DNA of 64,000 nt from contig CAYOIZ010000006.1 of the NCBI GenBank assembly GCA_964404165.1, positions 115,666 through 179,665 of the forward strand. Reading direction: 5' to 3'. Under the pieces are notes generated by a model, which searched no databases, was not told the DNA's origin, and saw nothing but the letters and a program-made list of their open reading frames with translations. This document shows, in pieces, positions 31,684 through 41,800 of the stretch. This DNA comes from DASYLJ01 sp964404165. Its GTDB lineage: Bacteria; Desulfobacterota; Binatia; DP-6. The position numbers were made by a program, and so were the translations under genes. How positions within the stretch are numbered: the stretch's first letter is position 1; each line of letters opens with the position of its first letter.

Positions 31684-34065
31684 TCAGCCGCGTGCAGCCA
31701 GGGCCCGGGCCTTGTCGATCTGCTGGTTGGCCTCGTCCGTGCGACCGAGCTTCCGGAGGACCCCGCCGAGGGCGTTGTACACGCCCACGCTCGGCCGCTC
31801 CGCGAGCGACGCCTGGTAGTAGCGCACCGCCTCCTCGAGCTGCCCCTGCTCGGCCAGCGCCGCGGCCAGGTTGTTGTAGGCCGGGGTGAACTTCGAGTCG
31901 ATCGCGATGGCCTGACGGAACTCCGCGATCGCGGCGTCCTCGTGGCCCTGACGAGCGAGCACGAAGCCGAGGCCATTGTGGGTCTCGGCGGTGGGACGCC
32001 CGGGGAGCGCCTTGCGGTAGTGGGCCTCCGCCTCCGCCAGCTCCCCCGCCTGGACGGCGGTGACGGCCATGTTGAAGTGCGCCGACGGGCAGTTCGGATC
32101 GAGGGCCAGTGCAGCCGCGTACTGCTGGCGGGCGTCGTCGTTGCGGCCGAGCCGGGCCAGCACGAAGCCGAGGTCGCTGTAGATCTCCGGCTTGGGCTCG
32201 ATCGCGAGCGACGCCTTGAAGTGCGTCGCGGCCTCGTCGAGCCGGCCGAGCTCGACCAGGGCCAGGGCCAGGTTGTTGTGTGCCTTCGCCTGCTGCGGGT
32301 TGCCGGCGAGCGAGCGCTCGTACTCGGCCACCGCCTCCGCGGACCGCCCGTCCTGGAACAGCGTCCAGCCGAGGGCATTGCGCAGCTCGGCGTTGTCCGG
32401 CGCGATCTCGAGGCCGCGGCGGAACGAGCGTTCGGCGCCCGCATGGTCGCCGGTGTGCTCGTTCGCCATGCCGGCGCGCAGGAACGAGTACGCGTCGAGG
32501 AACTCCTCGCGGATGTCGGCGATGGCGGTGGCGGGCTGGCGGACGAACTCCGGAATGTTGGCAGCCCGGTCCGACGACGTGAAGCGCTCGAGCAGCACCG
32601 GCGGGGTGTCGTTGCCGTTCTCGTCGATGTGCGTGAGGAACAGCTGCGTGTACGGCCCGTTCACCTTCGACGAGAACACGAGCCAGCGGCTGTTCGACGA
32701 CCAGCTGTGCCACGAGTTCATGCGCGGCGTGTTGTACCGGAGCCGGCGCGCTTCGCCGCCCGCCGTGGGCACGATGTACAGCTCGCTGTCGGGCTGCAGC
32801 AGCATGTAGCTGTTGGCCTTGCAGAAGACGATCCACTTTCCGTCCGGCGAGTACTTCGGGAAGAAGTTGCTCTTGCCGTCGTTCCCGGCACCCAGCACCG
32901 GCTCGGGCGTGCCGCCACGGCCGTCGTTGAACGGGATGCGGAACAGGTCGTAGCGGAACGGCCGCTTCTCGACGGTGAACTCCGGCACGTCCTTCTCGTC
33001 GACGAGCGCGGCGTTCTGCTGATCGAGCTTCTCGGGGCGGTAGGCCTTCGCGCGGGCGAAGACCAGCTCCTTGCCGTCGGGACTCCACACCGCGTTGCTC
33101 TGCACGTACTGCGGATCGTCGGCGCCCGGCAGCGACGCGAAGGTCTTCGTGTCGCGATCGTAGACGACGAGGATGCCTTTGATGGGGAAGAAGAGCTGCG
33201 AGATCATCAGGTCCGGGATGGCGACGAACACGGAGCGGTCCTTCACCGTGCTGACGACGTAGCGTCCCGTCGGCGACATCCGCGACAGCAGACCGAAGGT
33301 GATCTCGCCGTCGTGCCGCTGGAAGTCGGCCCAGGTGATGATCTTGGCGTCGTTCATCACCATGTGCTGCGACACGTCCATGATGGCGTACGCGCCCTTG
33401 TCGTTGCCGTAGTCGACGTCGAGGCCGAGCGAGCTGCCGTTGTCGGCGAACGAGTGGCAGTTGCCGCACACGGGCAGGTTCTGCAGGACGATCGGCGGAC
33501 CCGATTCGGAGTCGATGGTGCCGAAGCGCCAGCGGATCTTGGAGGGATCGCGCACCGCGGTGAGGAACGGCAGCGGCACCTCGCGGTAGAAGAGCGCGTC
33601 GTTCACCGGGTCCTTCGAGGTGCGGATGCGGATCCGGGCCGACGACAGGACGTCCGCCGGCCGCCCTTTGCTCGTGCCGGCGACGACGATCTCCGCGTCG
33701 CGCTCGCGGCTCTGCTCCTTGATCCGGCGCCAGTCGTCTTCCGACGGCCGCCAGCGCGGCGTCTCCACGGTCGCCTTCAGGAGGTCGGCCCCGGTGTCGT
33801 CGCGCACCACCACGTACCAGCGGTCGACGTGGTCGGTCGCGTCAGCCCAGACGACCGTCGGTGCGACGATGTCGGGGGGGAACAGCGTCCCGTCCTGCGG
33901 ATACGAGATCTGGAGCGGCGTGGCGGCGACCGCGTCCCCGGTGGGGATGGCCGCGAGCATCTCCTGCGTGCTGGCTTCGCGATCACAGCCGGCGACGAGC
34001 AGCACGGCCGCGAGCATCAGGGGAACGACGGCGGCGAGCGTCGCCGGACGACGGGGGCTCGACAT
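31684..34065 (-). CDS. haem-binding PD40 (TolB-like) / TPR lipoprotein
   Basis: A 793-residue lipoprotein with lipobox LVAGC (Cys 27). A first domain of about 180 residues (Ig-like, SYPQDGTLFPPDIVAP) ends at a single haem site, VCGNCHSF. A beta-propeller of PD40/TolB repeats follows (SNAVWSPDGKELVFARAK, FFPKYSPDGKWIVFCK, SWSSNSRWLVFSSK). The last 270 residues are seven or so TPR units (AKAHNNLALALVELGRLDEA). Proteins of this layout occur in bacteria that decorate the cell surface with cytochromes; their job is not established. The tetrahaem cytochrome gene lies 127 nt downstream on the same strand, so the two may form one electron-transfer unit. Confidence 0.87.
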   Translation of the reverse strand: MSSPRRPATLAAVVPLMLAAVLLVAGCDREASTQEMLAAIPTGDAVAATPLQISYPQDGTLFPPDIVAPTVVWADATDHVDRWYVVVRDDTGADLLKATVETPRWRPSEDDWRRIKEQSRERDAEIVVAGTSKGRPADVLSSARIRIRTSKDPVNDALFYREVPLPFLTAVRDPSKIRWRFGTIDSESGPPIVLQNLPVCGNCHSFADNGSSLGLDVDYGNDKGAYAIMDVSQHMVMNDAKIITWADFQRHDGEITFGLLSRMSPTGRYVVSTVKDRSVFVAIPDLMISQLFFPIKGILVVYDRDTKTFASLPGADDPQYVQSNAVWSPDGKELVFARAKAYRPEKLDQQNAALVDEKDVPEFTVEKRPFRYDLFRIPFNDGRGGTPEPVLGAGNDGKSNFFPKYSPDGKWIVFCKANSYMLLQPDSELYIVPTAGGEARRLRYNTPRMNSWHSWSSNSRWLVFSSKVNGPYTQLFLTHIDENGNDTPPVLLERFTSSDRAANIPEFVRQPATAIADIREEFLDAYSFLRAGMANEHTGDHAGAERSFRRGLEIAPDNAELRNALGWTLFQDGRSAEAVAEYERSLAGNPQQAKAHNNLALALVELGRLDEAATHFKASLAIEPKPEIYSDLGFVLARLGRNDDARQQYAAALALDPNCPSAHFNMAVTAVQAGELAEAEAHYRKALPGRPTAETHNGLGFVLARQGHEDAAIAEFRQAIAIDSKFTPAYNNLAAALAEQGQLEEAVRYYQASLAERPSVGVYNALGGVLRKLGRTDEANQQIDKARALAARG

Positions 34066-34076
34066 CTCCCGGGATG

Positions 34077-35252
34077 CTACGCTTCCGGGCGCCGTACCGG
34101 AAGTATCGTCACGGCCTCGGCTTCACAGAGCAGCTCGGGCCGGCAGAGCGGTGCGTGCACGACCGCAGACGGGAACCCCTGGAAGCCGCGGCGCTGGAAG
34201 ATGGCCTGCAGCGCAGCCGCGTCCTCGGGACGCTTCAGGTAGGTGATGGCGGATGCCAGGTCCGCGAACGTGGCGCCCTGTCCGGCGAGCAGGGTCGAGA
34301 TGTTGTGCAGCATGCGCTCCGCCTGGGCGTCGAAATCGCCGGCGTGCACGGTGCGCCCCGCCTCGTCGATGCTGGCCGTCCCCGAGACGTGGAGCGTCAC
34401 CTGGTTCGCGTCCGCCAGCCGCAGGCCGCGCGAGAAGTCGGCGCCGTAGCTCCAGGCTTCGTTCAGGGTCGGCGTGGAGACGACGGTCGCGTCGAGCGGC
34501 CGCACGGCGGTCAGGCTCATCGCCACGGCGTGCGCGTCCGGAAAGGGGATGCCCTGGACGCCGGTGCTGGCCGGCCGCCGCCCGATGCCGCGGGCCTGGA
34601 AGAACTCACGCCGGGCGGTGTTGAGCGCGTCGTAGTCCCGGTCGATGTCGCGGAGGTGGATCCAGGTGCGGGCGACGTCGCCGAAGTCCATGCCGCACTG
34701 CTCTAGCAGGCGCTCGGCGGCGCGGAACATACTGCGGGCCTGCTCCAGCGTGCCCTCGCCCTCGCCGTAGACGTTCGTGGTGTGGACGGACGTCCTCTCG
34801 CCGAGGCGAACGACGCGCGCGCCGGAGCGGGCGCAGCCGTCGCAGGGGCACGTCGGCATCGCCGCGACGTCGCGCACCGACCAGGCGTCGCGGCGACGGG
34901 GGACCACCACGGTTGCCGCGAGTTGGAAGGCCGCGGCATGACCCGCGGGCGCCTGGCCGACGAACGCGGGACGCGGAGCGTACATGGCCTGTCCGACCTC
35001 GCCCAGCACGCGCGTCCTGACGTCGAGGATGCCGGGAAGATCGCGCCGGACGTCGCGCAGCAGCAGCGTCTCGGTGGTGACGTCCTGGAAGGAGGACGCG
35101 TGGGCGGCGAGAAACGTCGCCAGGGCCCGGTAGGTTTCCTCGACCTGCTGGGCCACCACGTTCGGCGGCCCAGCAGGGAGGCATTGGATCGTGAACTCGT
35201 CGGCCTCGGGGCCGACGAACCGCCGGCTGACGATCGGGGAGGCAGTCGGCAT
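34077..35252 (-). CDS. tandem RidA-fold protein (chorismatase-like?)
   Basis: A 391-residue protein. The clear homology is to the YjgF/RidA fold in two parts: a central one (LEQARSMFRAAERLLEQCGM and VARTWIHLRDIDRDYDALN) and a C-terminal one (HVSGTASIDEAGRTVHAGDF, DAQAERMLHNISTLLAGQGA). This doubled arrangement is seen in chorismatases (FkbO/Hyg5) and pteridine-dependent dioxygenase-like proteins, but the length and N-terminus differ. A Cys-rich insert, TCPCDGCARSG, is unusual and may bind metal. RidA proteins hydrolyse reactive imines; whether this one is enzymatic is open. It ends 11 nt upstream of the PD40/TPR gene start on the same strand. Confidence 0.75.
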   Translation of the reverse strand: MPTASPIVSRRFVGPEADEFTIQCLPAGPPNVVAQQVEETYRALATFLAAHASSFQDVTTETLLLRDVRRDLPGILDVRTRVLGEVGQAMYAPRPAFVGQAPAGHAAAFQLAATVVVPRRRDAWSVRDVAAMPTCPCDGCARSGARVVRLGERTSVHTTNVYGEGEGTLEQARSMFRAAERLLEQCGMDFGDVARTWIHLRDIDRDYDALNTARREFFQARGIGRRPASTGVQGIPFPDAHAVAMSLTAVRPLDATVVSTPTLNEAWSYGADFSRGLRLADANQVTLHVSGTASIDEAGRTVHAGDFDAQAERMLHNISTLLAGQGATFADLASAITYLKRPEDAAALQAIFQRRGFQGFPSAVVHAPLCRPELLCEAEAVTILPVRRPEA

Positions 35253-35306
35253 CACGTCGACTTCACGCGATGCGGCGGCTGCCGCCCGGATCGTCGCCAG
35301 CGGCCC

Positions 35307-36449
35307 TCAGCCGCACTTCGGTTCGAGCGGGAACAGCGGCGGGATCGTCGTGACGTTCGCGTTGTAGCAGTTGTCCACACCACCGAGCGCCAGGAAATCT
35401 CCCGCGAAGACTGCTGGGAACCCCGGGCCGATGTTGGTGCCGTTGCCGGTGACCGTGTTGGCGATGAACCGGTTCTCGTCCGGAACGGTGTCGGCGACCT
35501 CCGGCGGGTTGATCGTGCAGTCGAACGGACCGTCGGCGACGCCGAGGCACCAGTCGAGCATGCCGATGCCGACCGAGCCGTTGCCCGTGATCGTGTTCCG
35601 CCTCATCGTCACGCGGTCGACGCCGAGCACGAGCACACCGATGCCGGGCGGCAGGGCGGACGACATCGACCCCGGCGGGGCCGTGTTCACGAAGTTGTTG
35701 TCGTGCACGTTGTTCGCGGTGAGGATCCAGTTGCCGTACTGCGTGTACGGCGGCTCCGCGGGGAGTCCCGCCGCGGTGGGATGGTAGAGGCCGACGCCGA
35801 CGGTGTTGTTGTAGATGTTGTTCTTCACCATCTTCACGTTCGTCGAGATGGTGACCTCGAGACCGGTCGGGCTGCTGTGCAGCTCGTTCCCGATCACGCG
35901 CACGTTCTCGGACGCCTCGATCCACAGCGCCGCGTCCTCGGAGCCGTAGGAGAGGTTCTTCTTGACGAGGCCGTTCGCCGAGAGGGTCGGCCAGATGCCG
36001 TTCTCGAGGTTGTTGATCGACTCGTTGCCCTCGATCTTGTACCGGTCGACGTAGCGCAGCCAGATACCGTTCTTGGAGAAGCCCTCGACGGTGAAGCCCT
36101 TGACGCGCACGTTGGTCACGTCGGGGTCGACGCCCGGGTTCACCGGCTCCACCACGATGCCGTGGATGTTGCCCGCACCAGGCAGGAGGCGGACCTTCGT
36201 GTCGGGCAGCTTGCTCTTCGCGTAGAGCTTGAGGCTCTTCGTGATCCGCACCGCGATCTGGTTGCCGTGTGTCTCGGTGTAGTCACCGGGCATCACGAGC
36301 ACGGTGTCATTGGGGGCGGCCGCGTCGACCGCAGCCTGGATGGACTGGCCGGGCTGAACGATGTGCGTTGCCGCGAGCGTCACGACGGGCATGCACAGCG
36401 CTGCCACACCCAGGGTGAGCGCTCCTACGGAAAATCTAGACCAATTCAT
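35307..36449 (-). CDS. secreted right-handed parallel beta-helix protein (NosD-like)
   Basis: A 380-residue exported protein with a signal peptide (FSVGALTLGVAALCMPVVTLA). The start of the helix is HIVQPGQSIQAAVDAAAPND followed by TVLVMPGDYTE, the typical opening of NosD/pectate-lyase-like proteins. The repeats then follow with one coil every 22 or so residues: NGIWLRYVDRYKIEGNESIN, NLENGIWPTLSANGLVKKNL, IEASENVRVIGNELHSSPTG and MVKNNIYNNTVGVGLYHPT. No lyase catalytic triad is evident, so carbohydrate binding or polysaccharide processing are only possibilities. The ATG at 36449 follows GGGGGAAC and is preferred to the TTG one codon earlier. Confidence 0.85.
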   Translation of the reverse strand: MNWSRFSVGALTLGVAALCMPVVTLAATHIVQPGQSIQAAVDAAAPNDTVLVMPGDYTETHGNQIAVRITKSLKLYAKSKLPDTKVRLLPGAGNIHGIVVEPVNPGVDPDVTNVRVKGFTVEGFSKNGIWLRYVDRYKIEGNESINNLENGIWPTLSANGLVKKNLSYGSEDAALWIEASENVRVIGNELHSSPTGLEVTISTNVKMVKNNIYNNTVGVGLYHPTAAGLPAEPPYTQYGNWILTANNVHDNNFVNTAPPGSMSSALPPGIGVLVLGVDRVTMRRNTITGNGSVGIGMLDWCLGVADGPFDCTINPPEVADTVPDENRFIANTVTGNGTNIGPGFPAVFAGDFLALGGVDNCYNANVTTIPPLFPLEPKCG

Positions 36450-36720
36450 CAACGGTTCCCCCTTCGCGTCGCAGGACTATTCCTTCGCGCAAGGAGAAGT
36501 ACCCGGCGCATCGGAAAGTAGTCAAGGCAAGAATTTCCCGCGGGCCCGGGAAAATGGGGTGTGGGGGCAGGATTCTGGATCGTGCCGCGCTGCGCCGTGC
36601 GAGCCCCGGATGCCATCCCCAGGCCGACCTGGCGTGATCCACAGCATCAGCGAGGTGGGGACCCGCCTGGCGAGGAAACGTCGATGGAGGCACTCACGGC
36701 CCACGCCCAAGCCGATCGAG

Positions 36721-36870
36721 AAATGTCCTGTGGATTCGGTCGCATCCGGCACCGCGTGCATGGACAGGTACGGCGCGACCGTGTGGCGGGTCCCGAACGC
36801 CACGACGTCGAACCACGGGATCGTGACGAAGATCCAGCAGGGCAAGGCCACCGTGACGGCGCGCTGCTAC
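36721..36870 (+). pseudogene. fragment of a SUMF1-like exported protein (tentative)
   Basis: A short plus-strand reading frame contains KCPVDSVASGTACMDRYGAT followed by VWRVPNATT and KIQQGKATV. This resembles the N-terminal part of exported formylglycine-generating-enzyme-like proteins, which open with C-P-x-D-(S/M)-V-x-x-G-x-x-C-(V/I)-D-x-Y-E-A-S-V-W. No signal sequence precedes it and no enzyme domain follows, so it is a relic if real. The rest of the 36450-36961 gap holds no credible gene; it contains the promoter region of the beta-helix gene and a hairpin. Confidence 0.35.
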
Positions 36871-36913
36871 GCGCCGGTCATTACGGGTTCCGGTGTGCCC
36901 GCCAGCACCAGCG

Positions 36914-36946
36914 GAGGGCGACGTGTCGGCTGCACACGTCGCCCTC
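36914..36946. terminator. perfect 13-bp hairpin after the pectinacetylesterase-like gene
   Basis: Arms GAGGGCGACGTGT and ACACGTCGCCCTC enclose a 7-nt loop, 15 nt beyond the stop of the minus-strand gene. There is no T-tract on either side. Position and symmetry suggest a terminator or mRNA 3'-end stabiliser. Confidence 0.55.
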
Positions 36947-36961
36947 AATCGGCGTGCCCGC

Positions 36962-38791
36962 CTACGGCAGCGGGCAGGCGAACGCGGTGACGCCGGGATA
37001 GTCGGCGACCAGCGTGCCTTCGTCGACGTGGTCGATCACGCCGTCGGGATCGGCGATCGCGTCGGCGAGGAAGTCCGGCAGCAACTCGCCGTCGGCCGTG
37101 ACGCTCGACCAACGCGATCCCGTCGTCAGGATGGTGTGGTACGACGCCGTCTGCGCCGGCAGCCAGTTGCGGATGCCGTTCAGCCCTTGGTTGGTGCAGT
37201 ACGCGGTGCGAAGCGCGTTGATCCAGTCCTTGGTGTTGGCGAAGAAGGTCGTGCCCACCTGGCCGTCGTCGACCTGGTTCGAGATGTTGATGATCTGCTG
37301 CTCCGGCACCGCCTTGAGCCGCGGTGAGCTCGACGCCTGCAGCACCGGGCCGACGCCGCAGTTGCCGGCGAGGCAGTACGGCGGCTGGAGACGGCGCGTG
37401 CCCCACCCGAGCGGCGGGGTGTCGGGACCCACGACGAGGCCGAGGCTCGCGACCCCGAGCACCTGGCCGTTGTCGAGCGCGAGGCCGGCGTCCGGGATCG
37501 CCGTGGTGTGCGCCCAGCGCAGGTCGTCGAGGAGATAGGCGTAGTTGTAGTTGACGCCGAAGCCCCCGGCCGACTCACCGCCGAAAAGCACCGTGAGACG
37601 GCTCGGGTTGTAGCCCTGGGCATCGGTGTCACCGAGATCCTGCCAGAGCGCGTCGCGCACCCAGCGCAGCGCCGCCCGCACGTTCAGACCACCGAAGCGC
37701 TGCACGGTGACGCTCGGGAAGGCGCTCGTCGTTCCGCCGCCAAAGTGCACGTCCTGCGTGCAGTAGGGCAGGAACACCTGCGTCCAGCTCGAGAACGGGT
37801 TGATCGCAGGATTGGCGTCGAACAGGCCGGTGGTGGGGTGGCCGTCGTCGAGCGCATTGAAGAGCGACGCGGGCACGGTCGCGCAATCCGCGTCGAACAG
37901 GCAGACGCCGCCGCCCTGGAGATCGATCGCGACGTTCCCGGACGGCTGCCCTGCCGGCGGCAGCTTGATCCAGAAGGCGTAGTCGGTACCGTCACCGCAT
38001 TTCGTGCCCCACGTGGCGTTGTCGAGGACGACCTGCGTCCACACGCCACGCGCTGGCGTCGTGACGTCGGGACGCGGACCGCAGTCGAGCGACAGCGGCG
38101 CGGTGTCGCCGTGCCCGGCAGCGACCATGCACCGCGCCTGGCTGGCCGCGCGCGCAACGTACTCGGGCACCGTCAGACCGATCGGCGTCGCCAGGTCCGG
38201 ACAGACGGCCGTGATCTTCGCCGTGCTCTTCGCCTCGATCGCGGCGATCTTGGCGAGCGTCTTCGTGAGGCTGCAGGTCTTCCCCGCGTGCGTCACCTTG
38301 AGGCAGCTGGCGTAGGTCTTGGATTCGAGCTGCATCATCTTGGTGGCTTCGGCCTGTGCCGTGACCAGGCACGTCGTGGTCGGGGCGTCCGCCGCCGCCA
38401 GCACCGCCGCCTGTGGCCCACCGAACGTGCGCGCAGCGAGCGACGCCGGCTCACCGGCGCACGCTTCCTTGACGCGGGCGATCAGCCCGGCCGGATCCAT
38501 CATCGCACCGAAGCCAGCGGCGGCGACGGTGGCCGCGTCCGGGCACGCCTTCAGGACCTTCGCGTCCACCTTGGCGAGCGACTTGAGGACGAGCGTGTCG
38601 GTCGGCGCACACGCCGCGCCGGTACCGGCGTAGCATTTGCCGACGTGCAGGCCGACGGTCTTGCTGCACGACGTGACGAGCGCGGCGACGGTCGCCTCGC
38701 ATTTCTGCGCCGGGGTCGCTCCGAAGGCGGACGCGACGACGGTCATGGTGAAACCCAAGCACAGGAGTGGCAACGCACGATGGGATCGCAT
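36962..38791 (-). CDS. exported pectinacetylesterase-family protein with Cys-rich N-terminal domain
   Basis: A 609-residue protein with a signal peptide (ALPLLCLGFTMTVVASAFGA). Residues 25-230 are an Ala/Lys-rich helical region with about a dozen cysteines (KCEATVAALVTSCSKTVGLH, KTYASCLKVTHAGKTCSLTK). The catalytic part follows: SGNVAIDLQGGGVCLFDADC, the nucleophile elbow TVLFGGESAGGFGVNYNYAY, and SNQVDDGQVGTTFF with the likely acid Asp. A terminal His is present (VIDHVDEG or SYHTIL). This is the PAE/NOTUM alpha/beta-hydrolase family, which removes acyl groups from polysaccharides or proteins. Substrate unknown. The start at MRSHRALP gives a normal signal peptide. Confidence 0.87.
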   Translation of the reverse strand: MRSHRALPLLCLGFTMTVVASAFGATPAQKCEATVAALVTSCSKTVGLHVGKCYAGTGAACAPTDTLVLKSLAKVDAKVLKACPDAATVAAAGFGAMMDPAGLIARVKEACAGEPASLAARTFGGPQAAVLAAADAPTTTCLVTAQAEATKMMQLESKTYASCLKVTHAGKTCSLTKTLAKIAAIEAKSTAKITAVCPDLATPIGLTVPEYVARAASQARCMVAAGHGDTAPLSLDCGPRPDVTTPARGVWTQVVLDNATWGTKCGDGTDYAFWIKLPPAGQPSGNVAIDLQGGGVCLFDADCATVPASLFNALDDGHPTTGLFDANPAINPFSSWTQVFLPYCTQDVHFGGGTTSAFPSVTVQRFGGLNVRAALRWVRDALWQDLGDTDAQGYNPSRLTVLFGGESAGGFGVNYNYAYLLDDLRWAHTTAIPDAGLALDNGQVLGVASLGLVVGPDTPPLGWGTRRLQPPYCLAGNCGVGPVLQASSSPRLKAVPEQQIINISNQVDDGQVGTTFFANTKDWINALRTAYCTNQGLNGIRNWLPAQTASYHTILTTGSRWSSVTADGELLPDFLADAIADPDGVIDHVDEGTLVADYPGVTAFACPLP

Positions 38792-38860
38792 CGCGCGACC
38801 GTAACGGGGTGCGACGGACCCGGTCAATGGAAACCTGCGCCGCGTCGCGGCATCGGAGGG

Positions 38861-41800
38861 TCAGTCCGTCTTTTTCGTCACCACGTGCGTGTAGCACTGC
38901 ACGCCGCCGACCGTGATGGTCAGGCGTGTGTTCGCCGCCGTGTCGTTCGCCGCGGCGGCCGTGAACCAGCGCTTCGCCTTGACGGTGATCTGCGACATGC
39001 CCGGCATCTTCGTTTCGAGGCTCTTCAGCTGCACCTGCTGCAGGCCATCCACCTTCGCCTTGAACTGCCACTGCGCACCCGACGCGCCGAGCGGCGGCAA
39101 CGTCGCCAGGCTGCGCGCGGCGATCGGCGCGGAGTCGCCGTCGTCGAGGCGGACGACGATCGGGTCGCCGGTGTAGGGTCCGAGCGGGATCAGCATCTTG
39201 GCCGTCAGCTTGCCGATCCCCTTCTTCGTGTTCACGTCGATCTTGGCCTTCGGGTCCACGACCAGGTTCGTGCACTGGCAGCTGCAGTCGCCGCCACAGG
39301 TTCCCGGGCAGGTGCCGACGACGAGGCCGTCGCACGACTCGGCCCCTTCGACCACGCCGTTGCCGCACGTCTCGGCATCGCAGACATCGCCGACACCGTC
39401 GCCGTCGGTATCCACCTGACCGGCATCCGCGTCGCGAGGGCAGTCGTCCAGGTGGTCGGGAACGCCGTCGGCGTCCGTGTCGGGGCTCGCGGGGACGATG
39501 GCCACGGGCTGGCAGGTCGATCCCGGCGGACAGTCCGAATCCGTCACGCACACGCCGTGCTGCCGTCCGCCGACGGTTTCGATGCAGGCCCCCGACGAGA
39601 CGTATGCCGTGCCCTTGACGGTTCCCGGATCGCCGCCAGCCAGCGGGTTGCCTCCGGTCACGGTGCCGATCGTCCGGGTCGTCGCGGTCGTGACGTCGAA
39701 GAGCTGGATCACGAGATCATCGGCGTCGCCGTCTTCGTTCAGGTCGGTGCCACCGGTTGGGCATCCGCCCGAGAACACGCCGCCATGCTGATCGCATTCG
39801 ACGGTCAGGAACTTCACCGACCGGTCGAACACGCGGTACGGGATGCGCGGATCGCACTGCGGGAGCCGACACGGCGACACCGCCTGATCCGTGTCGTAGA
39901 GCGTGTTCGTGGTGGTGTCGTAGACCTGCAGCACGTCGTCGGACGTGTCGCCATCGTCGTTCAGGTCGGTGCCCTGCCCCGCTTCGCGCGTTCGCAGCGC
40001 GATCAGGCTCGGGCCGCAGACGAAGTCCTGGGCTTCCCGCTGGGTATTGGTGAGGTTGCCGCTCACCACGCTCGTGTCCCATATCTGGAGCACGCGGTCG
40101 GTGGTGTCGGCATCGGGCGGGTTCAAGCTGCCGGCGCCCTGCTGCCACTCGGGCGTCAGGAACACGGCGCGTGGCCCGCAGACCTGGACGAGATCGCCGG
40201 CCTGCCCGGTGTTGGTCCACGCTCCGGCCACCGTCGCGGGGTGGACCGCAACGACCGCGTCGTTGCGGTCGCCGTCGCCGTTCAGGATCGTGTTGGCCTG
40301 CCCGCTCTCGGACACGAGAGCGGCGATCGTCGTGTCGGACATGGCGACGGCCGTCGCGGCGACGCCGAGGCTCTGCGCGTTGCCGCTCCCGGGCCAGAGC
40401 TCGACGACGGCGTCGGCGACGTCGGCGTCCGCGTTGAGCGAGCCGCCCGGGCAGCTCGCCGTGCCGACGGGCGACTCCGGACGAAGGAACGCCGCCATGC
40501 CGGCGGCGACCGCCGCCTGTGTCGCGGGGCAGAGCGTACGCAGGACGTTCGTCCCGGTGTCGAGCACCTCGAGGACGTCGTCGGTCAGCCGACCGTTCTG
40601 GAAGAGCAGCGGATCGACCACGCCCGGATCGCCGCCGTCGACGCCGCGCACGAAGAGATCCCGCTTGCCGTTGGTGTCGGCACCGGGCGCGAGGAGGTTC
40701 GCGTCCGCATTCGCGAACGCGACGGTCTGTCCGTCGCCCGAGATCGCGAAGCCGGTCGCGGCAACCGTCGCCTGCGCGCCGTTGGCGGCGACGCTCACGC
40801 GCTTGGTGACGTTGACGAGCCGGTCGCGCACGTAGACGTCGTTGACCGCGTTGGTGTCGCCTCCGGGACCGAGGAGCGTGGTGGAGATCGTCTGGAACGC
40901 CACGTAGCGACCGTCGCGCGACATCTGCCCGAGGAACGTGAAGACATCGCCCTGCGCCCCATCGGTGCCGACCGTCACGCGTTCGGTCGCCCCGAGCAGC
41001 CGGTCGCGCACGAAGAGATCGTCGACGCCGTTGGAATCGCCCGGCACGAGATTCGTGGCACTGCTGGAGAAGAGCACGAAGCGCCCGTCGGCCGAGATCT
41101 GCGGATCACGCGCGAAGTTGCCGTTGTGCGGAGCCTCCTGACTGGTGAGACTCACGACCTCGATCGTGCCGAGCAGCCGGTCGCGCACGAGCACCTGCTG
41201 CTGCGCCGAGAAACCGAACGTGGACGCGAAGGCCACGTAGCGCCCGTCGGCCGACATGCCGACCGATCTGGTGTCGACGTCACCGAAGACGTCCGGCGCA
41301 CCCGCGACGCCGCTCATCCGTTCGGTCGTCGCCACGCAGCCGGGCACGGCGACGCCGTTCGAGCGGCAGGTGTCACGGACGAAGACGTCGTCGTCGTCGT
41401 TCGTGTCGCCCGCGGCGAAGTTCGTGCAGTTGCTGTTGAACGCCACGAAGCGCCCGTCGTCGGAGACGGCCGGCGCCGCCGACGTGCCGAGCGCGGTCAA
41501 CGGCGGCGGCGGCAGGGTGCAGTACGCGCCGTCGGGCGCCACGCTGACCAGCGTGTTGCCCACCACGCATCCCCCGCCGACGGCCACGCCGTTCGAGACG
41601 CAGCGATCGCGCAGGTGGACGGCGAAGGTGCCGCTCGTCGCGGGGTCGAACACCGGGTTCTCGAGGTTCCAGTCGTCGCTGACGAAGGCCACGAAGCGCC
41701 CGTCGGGCGACATCGTCGAGAACGTCGTGCCTCCGCCACTGTAGATGCATCTGGCCGCGATGCCGCCGGCGCCCGGGTCCATCTGCTCCGTCGTGCCGGC

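Noticed and set aside
36522..36851. Minus-strand 109-codon frame in the 36.5-36.9 kb gap
   Set aside because: Opposite the better-looking SUMF1-like fragment and without signal peptide, domain or ribosome site.
40171..40437. Repeats in the giant PD40 gene that could be taken for a DNA repeat array
   Set aside because: The periodicity comes from protein repeats (DGRYVAF, VRDR) with varied codons, with no constant spacer or CRISPR-like structure.
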